DNA from: an uncultured Bacteroides sp.
GTDB taxonomy: Bacteria > Bacteroidota > Bacteroidia > Bacteroidales > Bacteroidaceae
Reading direction: 5' to 3'
DNA: 9,571 bases
Assembly (NCBI GenBank): GCA_902472795.1
Contig: CABROZ010000091.1
Coordinates: forward strand, 1 to 9,571
In this document: piece after piece, positions 1 through 5,477 of the stretch
How the letters are laid out: the number at the start of each line of letters is the position of its first letter
Numbering within the stretch: position 1 is the stretch's first letter
Notes under the pieces: model-generated
What the model saw: the letters and a program-made list of their open reading frames with translations, nothing else
What the model was told of the DNA's origin: nothing
Databases searched by the model: none
Translations under genes and position numbers: made by a program

Positions 1-51
1 ATGAGTAATGAAGAATCTATGAGTAATGAAGAATCTATGAGTAATGAAGAA
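1..51 (+). repeat. 18-bp tandem repeat, in frame, about 2.8 copies
   Basis: The unit ATGAGTAATGAAGAATCT occurs at 1-18 and 19-36 without mismatch, and its first 15 bases recur at 37-51. Because 18 is a multiple of three, each copy adds the six residues MSNEES to the reading frame without shifting it. The array may begin further upstream, outside the window. Its GAAGAAT core is the same as in the palindromic repeat that follows. Confidence 0.9.
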
Positions 52-399
52 TTAAAAATTAAAAATGAAGAATCCCAAACGAATGAAGAATTGGGCTGCG
101 CAATGCCCGAACGTCCTCAAGAAAATTCTTCATTCTTCATTCCTCATTCTTCATTTTCCGAGGGTTCTTCATTCCCTAAGTCTTCCTATAAAGTCGAAGG
201 CATGATGTGCAACCACTGCCGCATGCACGTGGAGAAAGCCTTGAACAGTCTGGAAGGTGTCCATGCCACCGTCACCCTCGACCCGCCCGCAGCTACCATC
301 GAATTCACCGGCGGCAGAAGCTATACGCTGGAGGAGCTACAGGCACAGATTACGAAAGAAGCCGGAGATTATCAGATTCTGGCGGCTGAACAGGCCTGA
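1..399 (+). CDS. Protein with C-terminal heavy-metal-associated (HMA) domain, 5' end probably outside the window
   Basis: The reading frame is open from the first base and ends with TGA at 397-399. Residues 62-131 form an HMA (ferredoxin-like, copper/heavy-metal binding) domain: it begins with YKVEGMMCNHC, where C70 and C73 are the metal-binding CxxC pair, followed by the usual helix (HVEKALNSLEGV) and strands (ATVTL, ATIEF). Such domains deliver or bind Cu(I) or similar ions. Residues 1-60 are not protein-like: they are the translation of an 18-bp tandem repeat and a palindromic repeat element (MSNEES units, then NSSFFIPHSSF). The ATG at base 1 may be only an internal Met. I infer that this is either the C-terminal tail of a copper-type P-type ATPase, with repeat DNA inserted between the ATPase body and a terminal HMA domain, or a small CopZ-like chaperone. 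The HMA call is firm; the parent protein is uncertain. Confidence 0.75.
   Translation: MSNEESMSNEESMSNEELKIKNEESQTNEELGCAMPERPQENSSFFIPHSSFSEGSSFPKSSYKVEGMMCNHCRMHVEKALNSLEGVHATVTLDPPAATIEFTGGRSYTLEELQAQITKEAGDYQILAAEQA
81..135. repeat. Palindromic GAATGAAGAATT repeat element, copy 1
   Basis: GAATGAAGAATT at 81-92 is perfectly complementary to AATTCTTCATTC at 124-135, with a 31-base centre, so the DNA or RNA can fold into a hairpin. More imperfect GAAGAAT (left) and ATTCTTC (right) blocks flank it out to about 175. Positions 81-104 match 3274-3297 exactly over 24 bases in inverted orientation, so this is one copy of a dispersed repeat. Here it is translated as part of the HMA-domain protein. 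I believe AT-rich repeats of this look are common between Bacteroides genes; whether this copy is mobile or functional is unknown. Confidence 0.75.
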
Positions 400-412
400 C
401 AGTTCAGCCACC
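381..412 (+). terminator. Stem-loop across the HMA gene stop codon, possible terminator
   Basis: GGCTGAAC (384-391) pairs with GTTCAGCC (402-409) around a 10-base loop. After one mismatch, two further G-C pairs extend the stem (381-382 with 411-412). The stop codon 397-399 lies in the loop. No U-run follows, so it is not a standard intrinsic terminator; it may be a 3'-end processing or stabilising hairpin, or chance. Confidence 0.3.
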
Positions 413-497
413 GCTTCAGGGACGTTGCCTGCCAAAGTTTCTGCTGTCACGCAACAATTTCAGCAACCTACCTACACCTGCTCTCGTTTTTTCTTCC

Positions 498-505
498 TAC
501 CTTTG
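498..505 (+). promoter_or_regulatory. pyrH promoter, Bacteroidetes -7 element
   Basis: TACCTTTG is an exact match to the Bacteroidetes primary-sigma -7 consensus TAnnTTTG. It would put the transcript start near 509 and give a short A-rich leader of roughly 24 bases before the ATG at 533. No clear TTTG -33 box is found at the expected spacing (only ACCTG near 476-480). Confidence 0.5.
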
Positions 506-532
506 CCCCAAACTGAAAAAACAGAACGAATT

Positions 533-1243
533 ATGGCAATGTACAAAAGAATCTTACTGAAGCTCAGCGGCGAGAGCCTGATGGGCGAGAAGCAGTACGG
601 CATCGACGAGAAGCGTCTGGCCGAATATGCAGCACAGATTAAGGAAATACACGCAATGGGCGTACAGATAGGAATCGTCATCGGCGGAGGAAACATCTTC
701 CGCGGACTGAGCGGAGCCTCAAAAGGTTTTGACCGCGTGAAGGGCGATCAGATGGGTATGCTGGCTACGGTCATCAACAGCCTGGCGCTGAGTTCGGCAC
801 TGGTGGCCGCAGGTGTCAAGGCACGTGTACTGACAGCGGTACGCATGGAGCCCATCGGCGAATTCTACAACAAGTGGCGCGCCATCGAGTACATGGAAGC
901 AGGCGAAGTGGTCATCATGTCGGCCGGAACGGGTAATCCTTTCTTCACCACGGACACAGGCTCTTCGCTGCGCGGCATCGAGATTGAAGCCGACGTGATG
1001 CTGAAAGGTACACGCGTGGACGGCATCTACACCGCCGACCCCGAAAAGGACCCGACAGCCACGAAGTTCCACGACATCACCTACGACGAAGTGCTGCGCC
1101 GCGGCCTCAAGGTGATGGACCTCACCGCCACCTGCATGTGCAAGGAAAACAACCTGCCCATCATCGTCTTCGACATGGATACCGTGGGCAACCTGAAGAA
1201 GGTCATCGCCGGCGAGGAAATCGGTACGCTGGTGCACAACTAA
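533..1243 (+). CDS. pyrH: UMP kinase (uridylate kinase)
   Basis: PyrH phosphorylates UMP to UDP with ATP in the cytoplasm, the committed step toward UTP and CTP; bacterial PyrH is a hexamer of the amino-acid-kinase fold, usually regulated by GTP and UTP. The 236-residue product shows KLSGE (10-14), GGGN (51-54), GDQMGM (71-76), GTGNPFFTTD (132-141) and VDGIYTADP (162-170), all typical nucleotide-binding and catalytic segments. The frame is open upstream to 257, but family length, the A-rich leader and the TACCTTTG promoter favour the start MAMYKR at 533; a second ATG at 539 is also possible. The TAA stop overlaps the stop of the convergent gene. In many bacteria frr follows pyrH directly; here frr lies 1.4 kb downstream. 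Confidence 0.97.
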   Translation: MAMYKRILLKLSGESLMGEKQYGIDEKRLAEYAAQIKEIHAMGVQIGIVIGGGNIFRGLSGASKGFDRVKGDQMGMLATVINSLALSSALVAAGVKARVLTAVRMEPIGEFYNKWRAIEYMEAGEVVIMSAGTGNPFFTTDTGSSLRGIEIEADVMLKGTRVDGIYTADPEKDPTATKFHDITYDEVLRRGLKVMDLTATCMCKENNLPIIVFDMDTVGNLKKVIAGEEIGTLVHN

Positions 1244-2001
1244 CGACGGGCGGGGCCGAAGCAGAAGTTGACTCCTACACTGACATTCAGTTCGCGCCCG
1301 ATGGTGCTGCTGCGGTAAACAAACTCCTGAGCTTCGGCCTCGCCTTCTTTTTCGTACAGGTAGCTCTTGGCCGTGCTGACCGGCTGTTGCCAGAATACGT
1401 CGAGCAACAAAGCCATCCGGGGCGTCAGACGATATTGAGTGGATACACCGAAGTTCAGGCAGATGGCTGCCCCGTCGCTGTTCAGCAGCAGTTCCTTTCC
1501 GCCCTCCGTGATGCTTTCTGCGTTGCGGCTGGTGCCATAATAGCTCTGCCCGATTCCGATACGGGGATAGCACTGCCAGCGGTCGCCCTCGATGCGGAAC
1601 ACGCCGCCTATGCTGTAGGCCAGATGCAGGTGGTCGATTCCCGGCAACAGTGTGTTCAGCAACGCTTCACCCAGCTGCGACCCCAGAGTTTCGTACACAT
1701 TACGGCTCTTAAACACTTTGAAGCGCACATCGGCATACCACCCGAAGCGCGATGCAAACAGGTGCATCATCCGCAAGTCGAATGCAGGCACCGTATTCGG
1801 ACGTACCCCAAACAGCAAGGAAGCCGGATTGGGCGACGATTCGCTCATATCTGTATTTGCCCCCACACCGACGGAAATGTGCAGCTGGGGCTGATAACGC
1901 ATCTCGTGATACTGAAGGGTCCTCGCATCATCTTGTTGGGCCAGGGCCGGAAGACAAGCACCGGCACACATCAGAAAGAAAAACAGTAAGCCTTTTTTCA
2001 T
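1240..2001 (-). CDS. Exported, probable outer-membrane beta-barrel protein of unknown function
   Basis: The 253-residue product begins with a clear signal peptide: MKK, a hydrophobic stretch (LLFFFLMCAGACLPALA), and a likely signal peptidase I cut after LPALA (residue 21) or one residue later. The mature part has many alternating-hydrophobicity segments ending in aromatics (for example LHISVGVGAN, WYADVRFKVF, RMALLLDVFWQQP, ELNVSVGVNFCF), as expected of an eight- to ten-strand outer-membrane barrel, with the last strand close to the C-terminus. I recognise no enzymatic motif and no specific family. A lipoprotein reading (cut before C16) is less likely because the lipobox is poor. The gene is convergent to pyrH, with the two stops overlapping at 1240-1243, and has its own upstream TATCTTTG element. 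The start at 2001 is set by the signal peptide. Confidence 0.85.
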   Translation of the reverse strand: MKKGLLFFFLMCAGACLPALAQQDDARTLQYHEMRYQPQLHISVGVGANTDMSESSPNPASLLFGVRPNTVPAFDLRMMHLFASRFGWYADVRFKVFKSRNVYETLGSQLGEALLNTLLPGIDHLHLAYSIGGVFRIEGDRWQCYPRIGIGQSYYGTSRNAESITEGGKELLLNSDGAAICLNFGVSTQYRLTPRMALLLDVFWQQPVSTAKSYLYEKEGEAEAQEFVYRSSTIGRELNVSVGVNFCFGPARR

Positions 2002-2041
2002 CTATTTCGATATTTAACTTCGTTCGCCTGTTGGCGATGAG

Positions 2042-2049
2042 CAAAGATA
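2042..2049 (-). promoter_or_regulatory. Promoter -7 element of the barrel-protein gene
   Basis: Read on the minus strand this is TATCTTTG, an exact TAnnTTTG match, giving a leader of about 37 bases before the ATG at 2001. I see no TTTG box at about 19-21 bases upstream; the nearest, at 2061-2064, is too close. Confidence 0.45.
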
Positions 2050-2304
2050 TGTATTTCCTCCAAATGCCGTACCGGCAATCAGGAGTTTTTTTTCAACCGC
2101 CCACCGACAGCCATCCGACCACCTTGCGCGCCGACAACCGACAATCGACATTTTGACACTTTGCATCGCCAACCCGCCGAGAATCCGATATTTCCGCCCC
2201 ACAGCCCGTCCGTCGGAAAAAACGGAAGCGATTTTCCGTATTCACCTCAGATACAAAGCGATAGCAAAATACGGACATTTGAAATAGAAAAAAGACAAGG
2301 TTTC

Positions 2305-2480
2305 CGAAGACCGAAAACGCTGTTTTCCGAACCGAAAAGCCCTGTTTTCCTCCGCAAGAAGCATTCCCGGCGAGCCGAACAAGTATTGCTGGCGAGCCAC
2401 ACAAGCGTTGCTCGCCAGCCAGACAAGCACGGAACACGAGCCGAACAAGCGTTTCTGCCCTGCGAAACAAGGGTTTTCGG
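2305..2480. repeat. Degenerate tandem array with 22-bp period, up to eight units
   Basis: Five consecutive 22-base units (2371-2392, 2393-2414, 2415-2436, 2437-2458, 2459-2480) align without gaps. A rough core is CGAGCCGAACAAGCGTT, followed by five variable bases; the ACAAG at unit positions 9-13 is present in all five. Three earlier units (2305-2326, 2327-2348, 2349-2370) keep the 22-base phase but have drifted; the first two share CCGAAAA and end in CTGTTTT. There are no spacers, so it is not CRISPR. Units contain weak internal dyads such as GAAAAC-GCT-GTTTTC (2313-2327). A 22-base period is about two DNA helical turns and is not a multiple of three, which argues against coding. Confidence 0.75.
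2388..2419. repeat. Perfect 10-bp inverted repeat inside the array
   Basis: GCTGGCGAGC (2388-2397) and GCTCGCCAGC (2410-2419) are perfect reverse complements around a 12-base loop. The arms span the junctions of adjacent 22-bp units, so the symmetry arises from particular unit variants. It can form a stable GC-rich hairpin in RNA of either strand. Confidence 0.8.
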
Positions 2481-2520
2481 ACTCAAAAACCGCATATTTA
2501 TGCGTTTCCGAGTCCTTTTT
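2479..2520 (+). terminator. Terminator-like hairpin with U-run, no known upstream gene
   Basis: GGACTC (2479-2484) pairs with GAGTCC (2510-2515). Inside, after a 2x2 internal loop, AAA (2487-2489) pairs with TTT (2505-2507), then, past a bulged C, CGCAT (2491-2495) pairs with ATGCG (2500-2504) around the loop ATTT. Five Ts (2516-2520) follow directly. This is the form of an intrinsic terminator on the plus strand, yet no plus-strand gene lies upstream before pyrH, whose stop is over 1.2 kb away. It could end an unannotated small RNA crossing the 22-bp array, or be chance in a repeat-rich region. Confidence 0.4.
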
Positions 2521-2587
2521 CGCTTCTATTTCGGCAGTAGCGGAAACAAGTCGTGTCAGCCAAACGAGCAAAAAAATCTCCACTTTG

Positions 2588-2618
2588 TTGCAAGAAAAGG
2601 AATAATACGCTACATTTG
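2588..2618 (+). promoter_or_regulatory. frr promoter (-33 TTG and -7 TAnnTTTG)
   Basis: TACATTTG at 2611-2618 matches the Bacteroidetes -7 consensus exactly. TTG at 2588-2590 lies 20 bases upstream, in the expected -33 window; TTTG at 2584-2587 is an alternative with a 23-base spacer. The predicted leader is about 40 bases, AT-rich, before the ATG at 2662. This is the best promoter match in the window. Confidence 0.6.
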
Positions 2619-2661
2619 CTAAACTTAATTAAATCAACCATCCTATAACGAACGAAACGAT

Positions 2662-3222
2662 ATGAAAGACGTAAAAGACATCTTAGGCGAAGCGCAGGAG
2701 AAAATGGACATGGCAGTGATGTATCTGGAAGACGCACTGGCTCACATCCGTGCCGGAAAGGCCGACGTACGACTGCTGGACGGCATCCGTGTTGACTCCT
2801 ACGGCAGCATGGTGCCTATCAACAACGTGGCAGCCGTGACAACCCCCGACGCGCGCAGCATCGCCATCAAGCCGTGGGACAAGAACATGTTCCGCGTCAT
2901 CGAGAAAGCCATCATCGACTCATCGCTGGGCATCATGCCCGAAAACAACGGCGAAATCATCCGCATCGGCATACCGCCGCTGACCGAGGAACGCCGTAAG
3001 CAACTGGCCAAACAGTGTAAGGGCGAAGGCGAAACAGCCAAAGTAAGCGTGCGCAACGCCCGCCGCGACGCCATCGACCAACTGAAGAAGGCCGTCAAGG
3101 AAGGCCTGGCCGAAGACGCACAGAAGGGCGGCGAAGAAAAGCTGCAGAAGGTACACGACAAGTACATCAAGCAGATCGACGAAATGCTGGCCGCTAAGGA
3201 GAAAGAAATCATGACGGTATAA
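2662..3222 (+). CDS. frr: Ribosome recycling factor
   Basis: RRF works with EF-G to split the post-termination ribosome and free it for a new round of translation. The 186-residue product has the usual length (about 185). It shows the two-domain layout: an N-terminal helix (1-29), the inserted beta domain starting at GKADVRLLDGI (32-42) and VPINNVA, then SIAIKPWDKNMFRVIEKAI and NNGEIIRIGIPPLTEERR, and the C-terminal helices with the conserved basic segment VSVRNARRDA. The start is fixed by the conserved N-terminus and the upstream TACATTTG promoter. The 3' end is followed after a few bases by a palindromic repeat that may help end or stabilise the transcript. Confidence 0.98.
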   Translation: MKDVKDILGEAQEKMDMAVMYLEDALAHIRAGKADVRLLDGIRVDSYGSMVPINNVAAVTTPDARSIAIKPWDKNMFRVIEKAIIDSSLGIMPENNGEIIRIGIPPLTEERRKQLAKQCKGEGETAKVSVRNARRDAIDQLKKAVKEGLAEDAQKGGEEKLQKVHDKYIKQIDEMLAAKEKEIMTV

Positions 3223-3227
3223 ACTGA

Positions 3228-3317
3228 ATGAAGAATGAAGAACGAAGAATGAAGAATTTCCTTACGGGTGGCTATTGCGCAGCCCAATTCTTCATTCTTC
3301 ATTCATCGTTCTTCATT
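3228..3317. repeat. Palindromic GAATGAAGAATT repeat element, copy 2 (inverted relative to copy 1)
   Basis: GAAGAATGAAGAATT (3244-3258) and AATTCTTCATTCTTC (3286-3300) are a perfect 15-bp inverted repeat around a 27-base centre. Further GAAGAA/TTCTTC blocks extend the imperfect stem on both sides. Bases 3274-3297 are the exact reverse complement of 81-104. It starts six bases after the frr stop and fills most of the frr-rsgA gap. A transcript would fold into a long hairpin, so it could act as an frr 3' end, though only short T-runs follow. Confidence 0.8.
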
Positions 3318-3323
3318 TCCCCG

Positions 3324-3344
3324 ATTATCAATTATCAATTCTCA
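3324..3344. repeat. 7-bp tandem repeat just upstream of rsgA
   Basis: ATTATCA, ATTATCA and ATTCTCA follow each other directly at 3324-3330, 3331-3337 and 3338-3344, ending five bases before the rsgA start codon. The AT-rich repeat would form the rsgA leader or promoter-proximal DNA. No TAnnTTTG element is visible in the frr-rsgA gap, so rsgA may be read through from frr. Confidence 0.75.
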
Positions 3345-3349
3345 ATTGA

Positions 3350-4282
3350 ATGAGAGGGCTTGTCATCAAAAATACAGGCAGCTGGTACCTCGTCAAGACC
3401 GACGAAGGCCAGTGCATCGAATGCAAGGTGAAAGGTAACTTCCGCCTGAAAGGTATCCGCAGCACCAATCCCGTAGCTGTGGGCGACTACGTGCAGATTA
3501 TCCAAAACAAGGAAGGCACCGCCTTCATCACCGAAATCGAGGACCGCAAGAACTACATCATCCGCCGCGCCTCGAACCTGTCGAAGCAGTCGCACATCAT
3601 CGCCTCCAACCTCGACCAGTGCATGCTCATCGTCACCGTCAACTATCCCGAAACCTCCACCACCTTCATCGACCGCTTCCTCGCCTCGGCCGAAGCCTAC
3701 CGCGTACCCGTCAGAATCCTATTCAACAAAATCGATGCCTACGACGAAGACGAGTTGCACTATCTGGACAGCCTCATCCACCTCTACACCACCATCGGCT
3801 ACCCCTGCCACAAAGTATCGGCCACGCAAGGGCTGGGCATCGACGCCATCAAGGCCGAACTGCGCGGACGCGTCACCCTGTTCTCGGGCCACTCGGGCGT
3901 GGGCAAGTCCACCCTCATCAACGCCATCCTGCCCGAAGCCGACGCACGGACGGGCGAAATATCCACCGTCCACAACAAGGGAATGCACACCACTACATTC
4001 TCCGAAATGTTCCCCGTCGAAGGCGACGGCTACATCATCGACACGCCGGGCATCAAAGGCTTCGGCACCTTCGACATGGAAGAAGAGGAAATAGGCCACT
4101 ACTTCCCCGAAATCTTCCGCACCTCGGCCGACTGCCGCTACGGCAACTGCACCCACCGCCACGAACCCGGCTGTGCCGTACGCCGCGCCGTCGAAGAGCA
4201 CTACATCAGCGAGTCGCGCTACCAGTCCTACCTCAGCATGCTCGAAGACAAGGAGGAGGGCAAATACCGTACGGGGTATTAA
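3350..4282 (+). CDS. rsgA: Small ribosomal subunit biogenesis GTPase RsgA
   Basis: RsgA (YjeQ) is a circularly permuted GTPase that checks late 30S subunit maturation; its GTP hydrolysis is stimulated by the 30S. The 310-residue product has an N-terminal OB-fold (about 1-75), then the permuted motifs: G4 NKID (126-129), G5-like SAT (157-159), G1 P-loop GHSGVGKS (180-187), G2 HTTT (213-216) and G3 DTPG (231-234). A C-terminal zinc finger uses C262, C267, H269 and C275. All key residues are present and the length is normal. The ATG at 3350 immediately follows the heptamer repeat; MRGLVIKNTGSWY is a natural OB-fold start. Being next to frr links two ribosome-cycle functions. Confidence 0.97.
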   Translation: MRGLVIKNTGSWYLVKTDEGQCIECKVKGNFRLKGIRSTNPVAVGDYVQIIQNKEGTAFITEIEDRKNYIIRRASNLSKQSHIIASNLDQCMLIVTVNYPETSTTFIDRFLASAEAYRVPVRILFNKIDAYDEDELHYLDSLIHLYTTIGYPCHKVSATQGLGIDAIKAELRGRVTLFSGHSGVGKSTLINAILPEADARTGEISTVHNKGMHTTTFSEMFPVEGDGYIIDTPGIKGFGTFDMEEEEIGHYFPEIFRTSADCRYGNCTHRHEPGCAVRRAVEEHYISESRYQSYLSMLEDKEEGKYRTGY

Positions 4283-4324
4283 GCCTCCTCTGTTAATAAA
4301 GCATAATCTTCTTTTTTTGCGTTA

Positions 4325-4332
4325 AACCTTTG
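4325..4332 (+). promoter_or_regulatory. Possible promoter of the RND efflux operon
   Basis: AACCTTTG resembles the TAnnTTTG -7 consensus with one mismatch at the first base, in the 112-base gap between rsgA and the adaptor gene. No good -33 box is seen at 19-21 bases; a T-run with TTTG (4312-4319) is too near. It would give a leader of about 55 bases. I see no convincing repressor palindrome. Confidence 0.3.
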
Positions 4333-4394
4333 CGTAATTTAGAAGCCCAATCAGATGGCTGAATTATACACTACTAATACTACGACAATAGAGC

Positions 4395-5477
4395 ATGAAG
4401 AAGAGAGTAAAATGGGGCATCATCGCCGTCATAGGCGCCGGCCTGGTAGGCTGGGGAATCTACTCGCAAATGCCCAAACCTAACGAAGAGTTGGCCGAAG
4501 CCGACAAAGTAATGACTAACCAAAGCAGAACGAAAAAGGCCTTGAACGTCAACGCCATCATCGTGCGTCCGCAAGTCCTTACCGACGAAATTCCCATCAT
4601 CGGCAGTCTGATACCCGATGAAGAAGTAAACCTGTCGTTCGAGACATCGGGCAAAATCACCGAGATCAACTTCGAAGAAGGCACCACCGTCAAGAAAGGC
4701 CAACTGCTGGCCAAGGTAAACGACCGTCCCTTGCAAGCACAATTGCAACGGCTTATTGCCCAGCTGAAGCTGGCCGAAGACCGCGTGTTCCGCCAGGACG
4801 CCCTGCTGAAGCGCGACGCCGTCAGCCAGGAAGCCTACGAACAGGTGAAAACCGAGCTGGCCACGCTGAACGCCGATATCGAAAGCGTCGAAGCCCAGAT
4901 AGCACAAACCGAACTCCGTGCCCCCTTCGATGGCATCATCGGTCTGCGACAGGTCAGCGTAGGCGCCTATGCCTCGCCCACGACCATCGTGGCCAAACTG
5001 ACCAAAATATCGCCTCTGAAACTGGAATTCTCCGTATCCGAAAGCTATGCCCGCGACATCAGGATAGGCACCAACCTCACCTTCAACCTCGAAGGCTCGC
5101 TCGAGAACTATCAGGCACAAGTCTATGCGCGCGAGTCGAGCCTCGACATCAACACCCACACACTGACCGTACGCGCCCTCTATCCCAACCCTACAGGCAT
5201 CATGCCGGGACGCTACGCCTCCATCACGCTGAAGCGACAGGAATTCAAGGACGCGCTGGCCATTCCCTCCGAAGCCATCATCCCCGAAATGGGTAAGGAC
5301 AAAATCTTCCTGTACCGCTCGGGCAAAGCCGAACCGATGGAAATCATCACCGGCATCCGCACCGAAGCACTCGTACAGGTGGTCAAGGGAATCAACGAAG
5401 GCGACACCGTCATCACCTCGGGCATCCAGCAACTGCGCACAGGAATGGACGTGACCATTGATAGAATTAATAATTAA
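4395..5477 (+). CDS. RND efflux periplasmic adaptor (membrane fusion protein)
   Basis: This is the adaptor linking the inner-membrane RND pump to the outer-membrane channel (AcrA/MexA type, HlyD family). The 360-residue product has a single N-terminal membrane segment (about 7-24) after MKKRVKW and no lipobox cysteine, so it is probably anchored by an uncleaved helix. The two lipoyl half-motifs are GKITEINFEEGTTVKKGQLL (86-105) and LRAPFDGIIGLRQVSVGAYA (174-193). They flank an alpha-helical hairpin (about 111-171) that would contact the outer-membrane factor. A beta-barrel domain (about 205-280) and a membrane-proximal domain (about 285-355, from LAIPSEAIIPE) follow. It is the first gene of the efflux operon. 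Its last codons and TAA come from an AT-rich repeat, so the C-terminal INN is repeat-encoded. Confidence 0.95.
   Translation: MKKRVKWGIIAVIGAGLVGWGIYSQMPKPNEELAEADKVMTNQSRTKKALNVNAIIVRPQVLTDEIPIIGSLIPDEEVNLSFETSGKITEINFEEGTTVKKGQLLAKVNDRPLQAQLQRLIAQLKLAEDRVFRQDALLKRDAVSQEAYEQVKTELATLNADIESVEAQIAQTELRAPFDGIIGLRQVSVGAYASPTTIVAKLTKISPLKLEFSVSESYARDIRIGTNLTFNLEGSLENYQAQVYARESSLDINTHTLTVRALYPNPTGIMPGRYASITLKRQEFKDALAIPSEAIIPEMGKDKIFLYRSGKAEPMEIITGIRTEALVQVVKGINEGDTVITSGIQQLRTGMDVTIDRINN

Larger units (their letters stand above)
2050..2583. other. Gene-free stretch between the barrel gene and frr
   Basis: No frame here looks like a protein gene. Several overlapping open frames exist on both strands, but they have no family resemblance and no leader signals. 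They arise because the repeat array in 2305-2480 lacks stop codons in several frames while its 22-base period rotates the frame. The stretch holds a T8 run near 2086-2093, the 22-bp array, a perfect inverted repeat and a terminator-like hairpin, listed separately. The remainder (about 2094-2304) shows nothing I can name. Confidence 0.7.

Noticed and set aside
257..532. Upstream extension of the pyrH frame
   Set aside because: The extra 92 codons overlap the HMA domain in another frame and are not UMP-kinase-like; family length and the promoter at 498-505 place the start at 533.
2066..2093. GCCG-TAC-CGGC hairpin followed by T8 as a terminator
   Set aside because: The stem is only four base pairs and is separated from the T-run by about nine bases; no plus-strand gene ends nearby.
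2371..2480. CRISPR array
   Set aside because: Units are contiguous with no spacers and diverge between copies; no cas genes are visible.
2242..2583. Minus-strand open frame of 113 codons with repeated LVWLAS/LFGS-like segments
   Set aside because: The repeated residues are the 22-bp array read in rotating frames; overlapping frames at 2093-2470 and 2247-2495 show the same effect. No signal of real coding.
2161..2622. Plus-strand open frame of 153 codons in the pyrH-frr gap
   Set aside because: No family resemblance or plausible start signal, and it crosses the 22-bp array, the terminator-like hairpin and the frr promoter. The array lacks stops in several frames, which explains its length.
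4263..4280. Hairpin AATACC/GGTATT at the end of rsgA as a terminator
   Set aside because: Only six weak base pairs, overlapping coding sequence, and not followed by a T-run; the T7 run at 4312-4318 is too far downstream.
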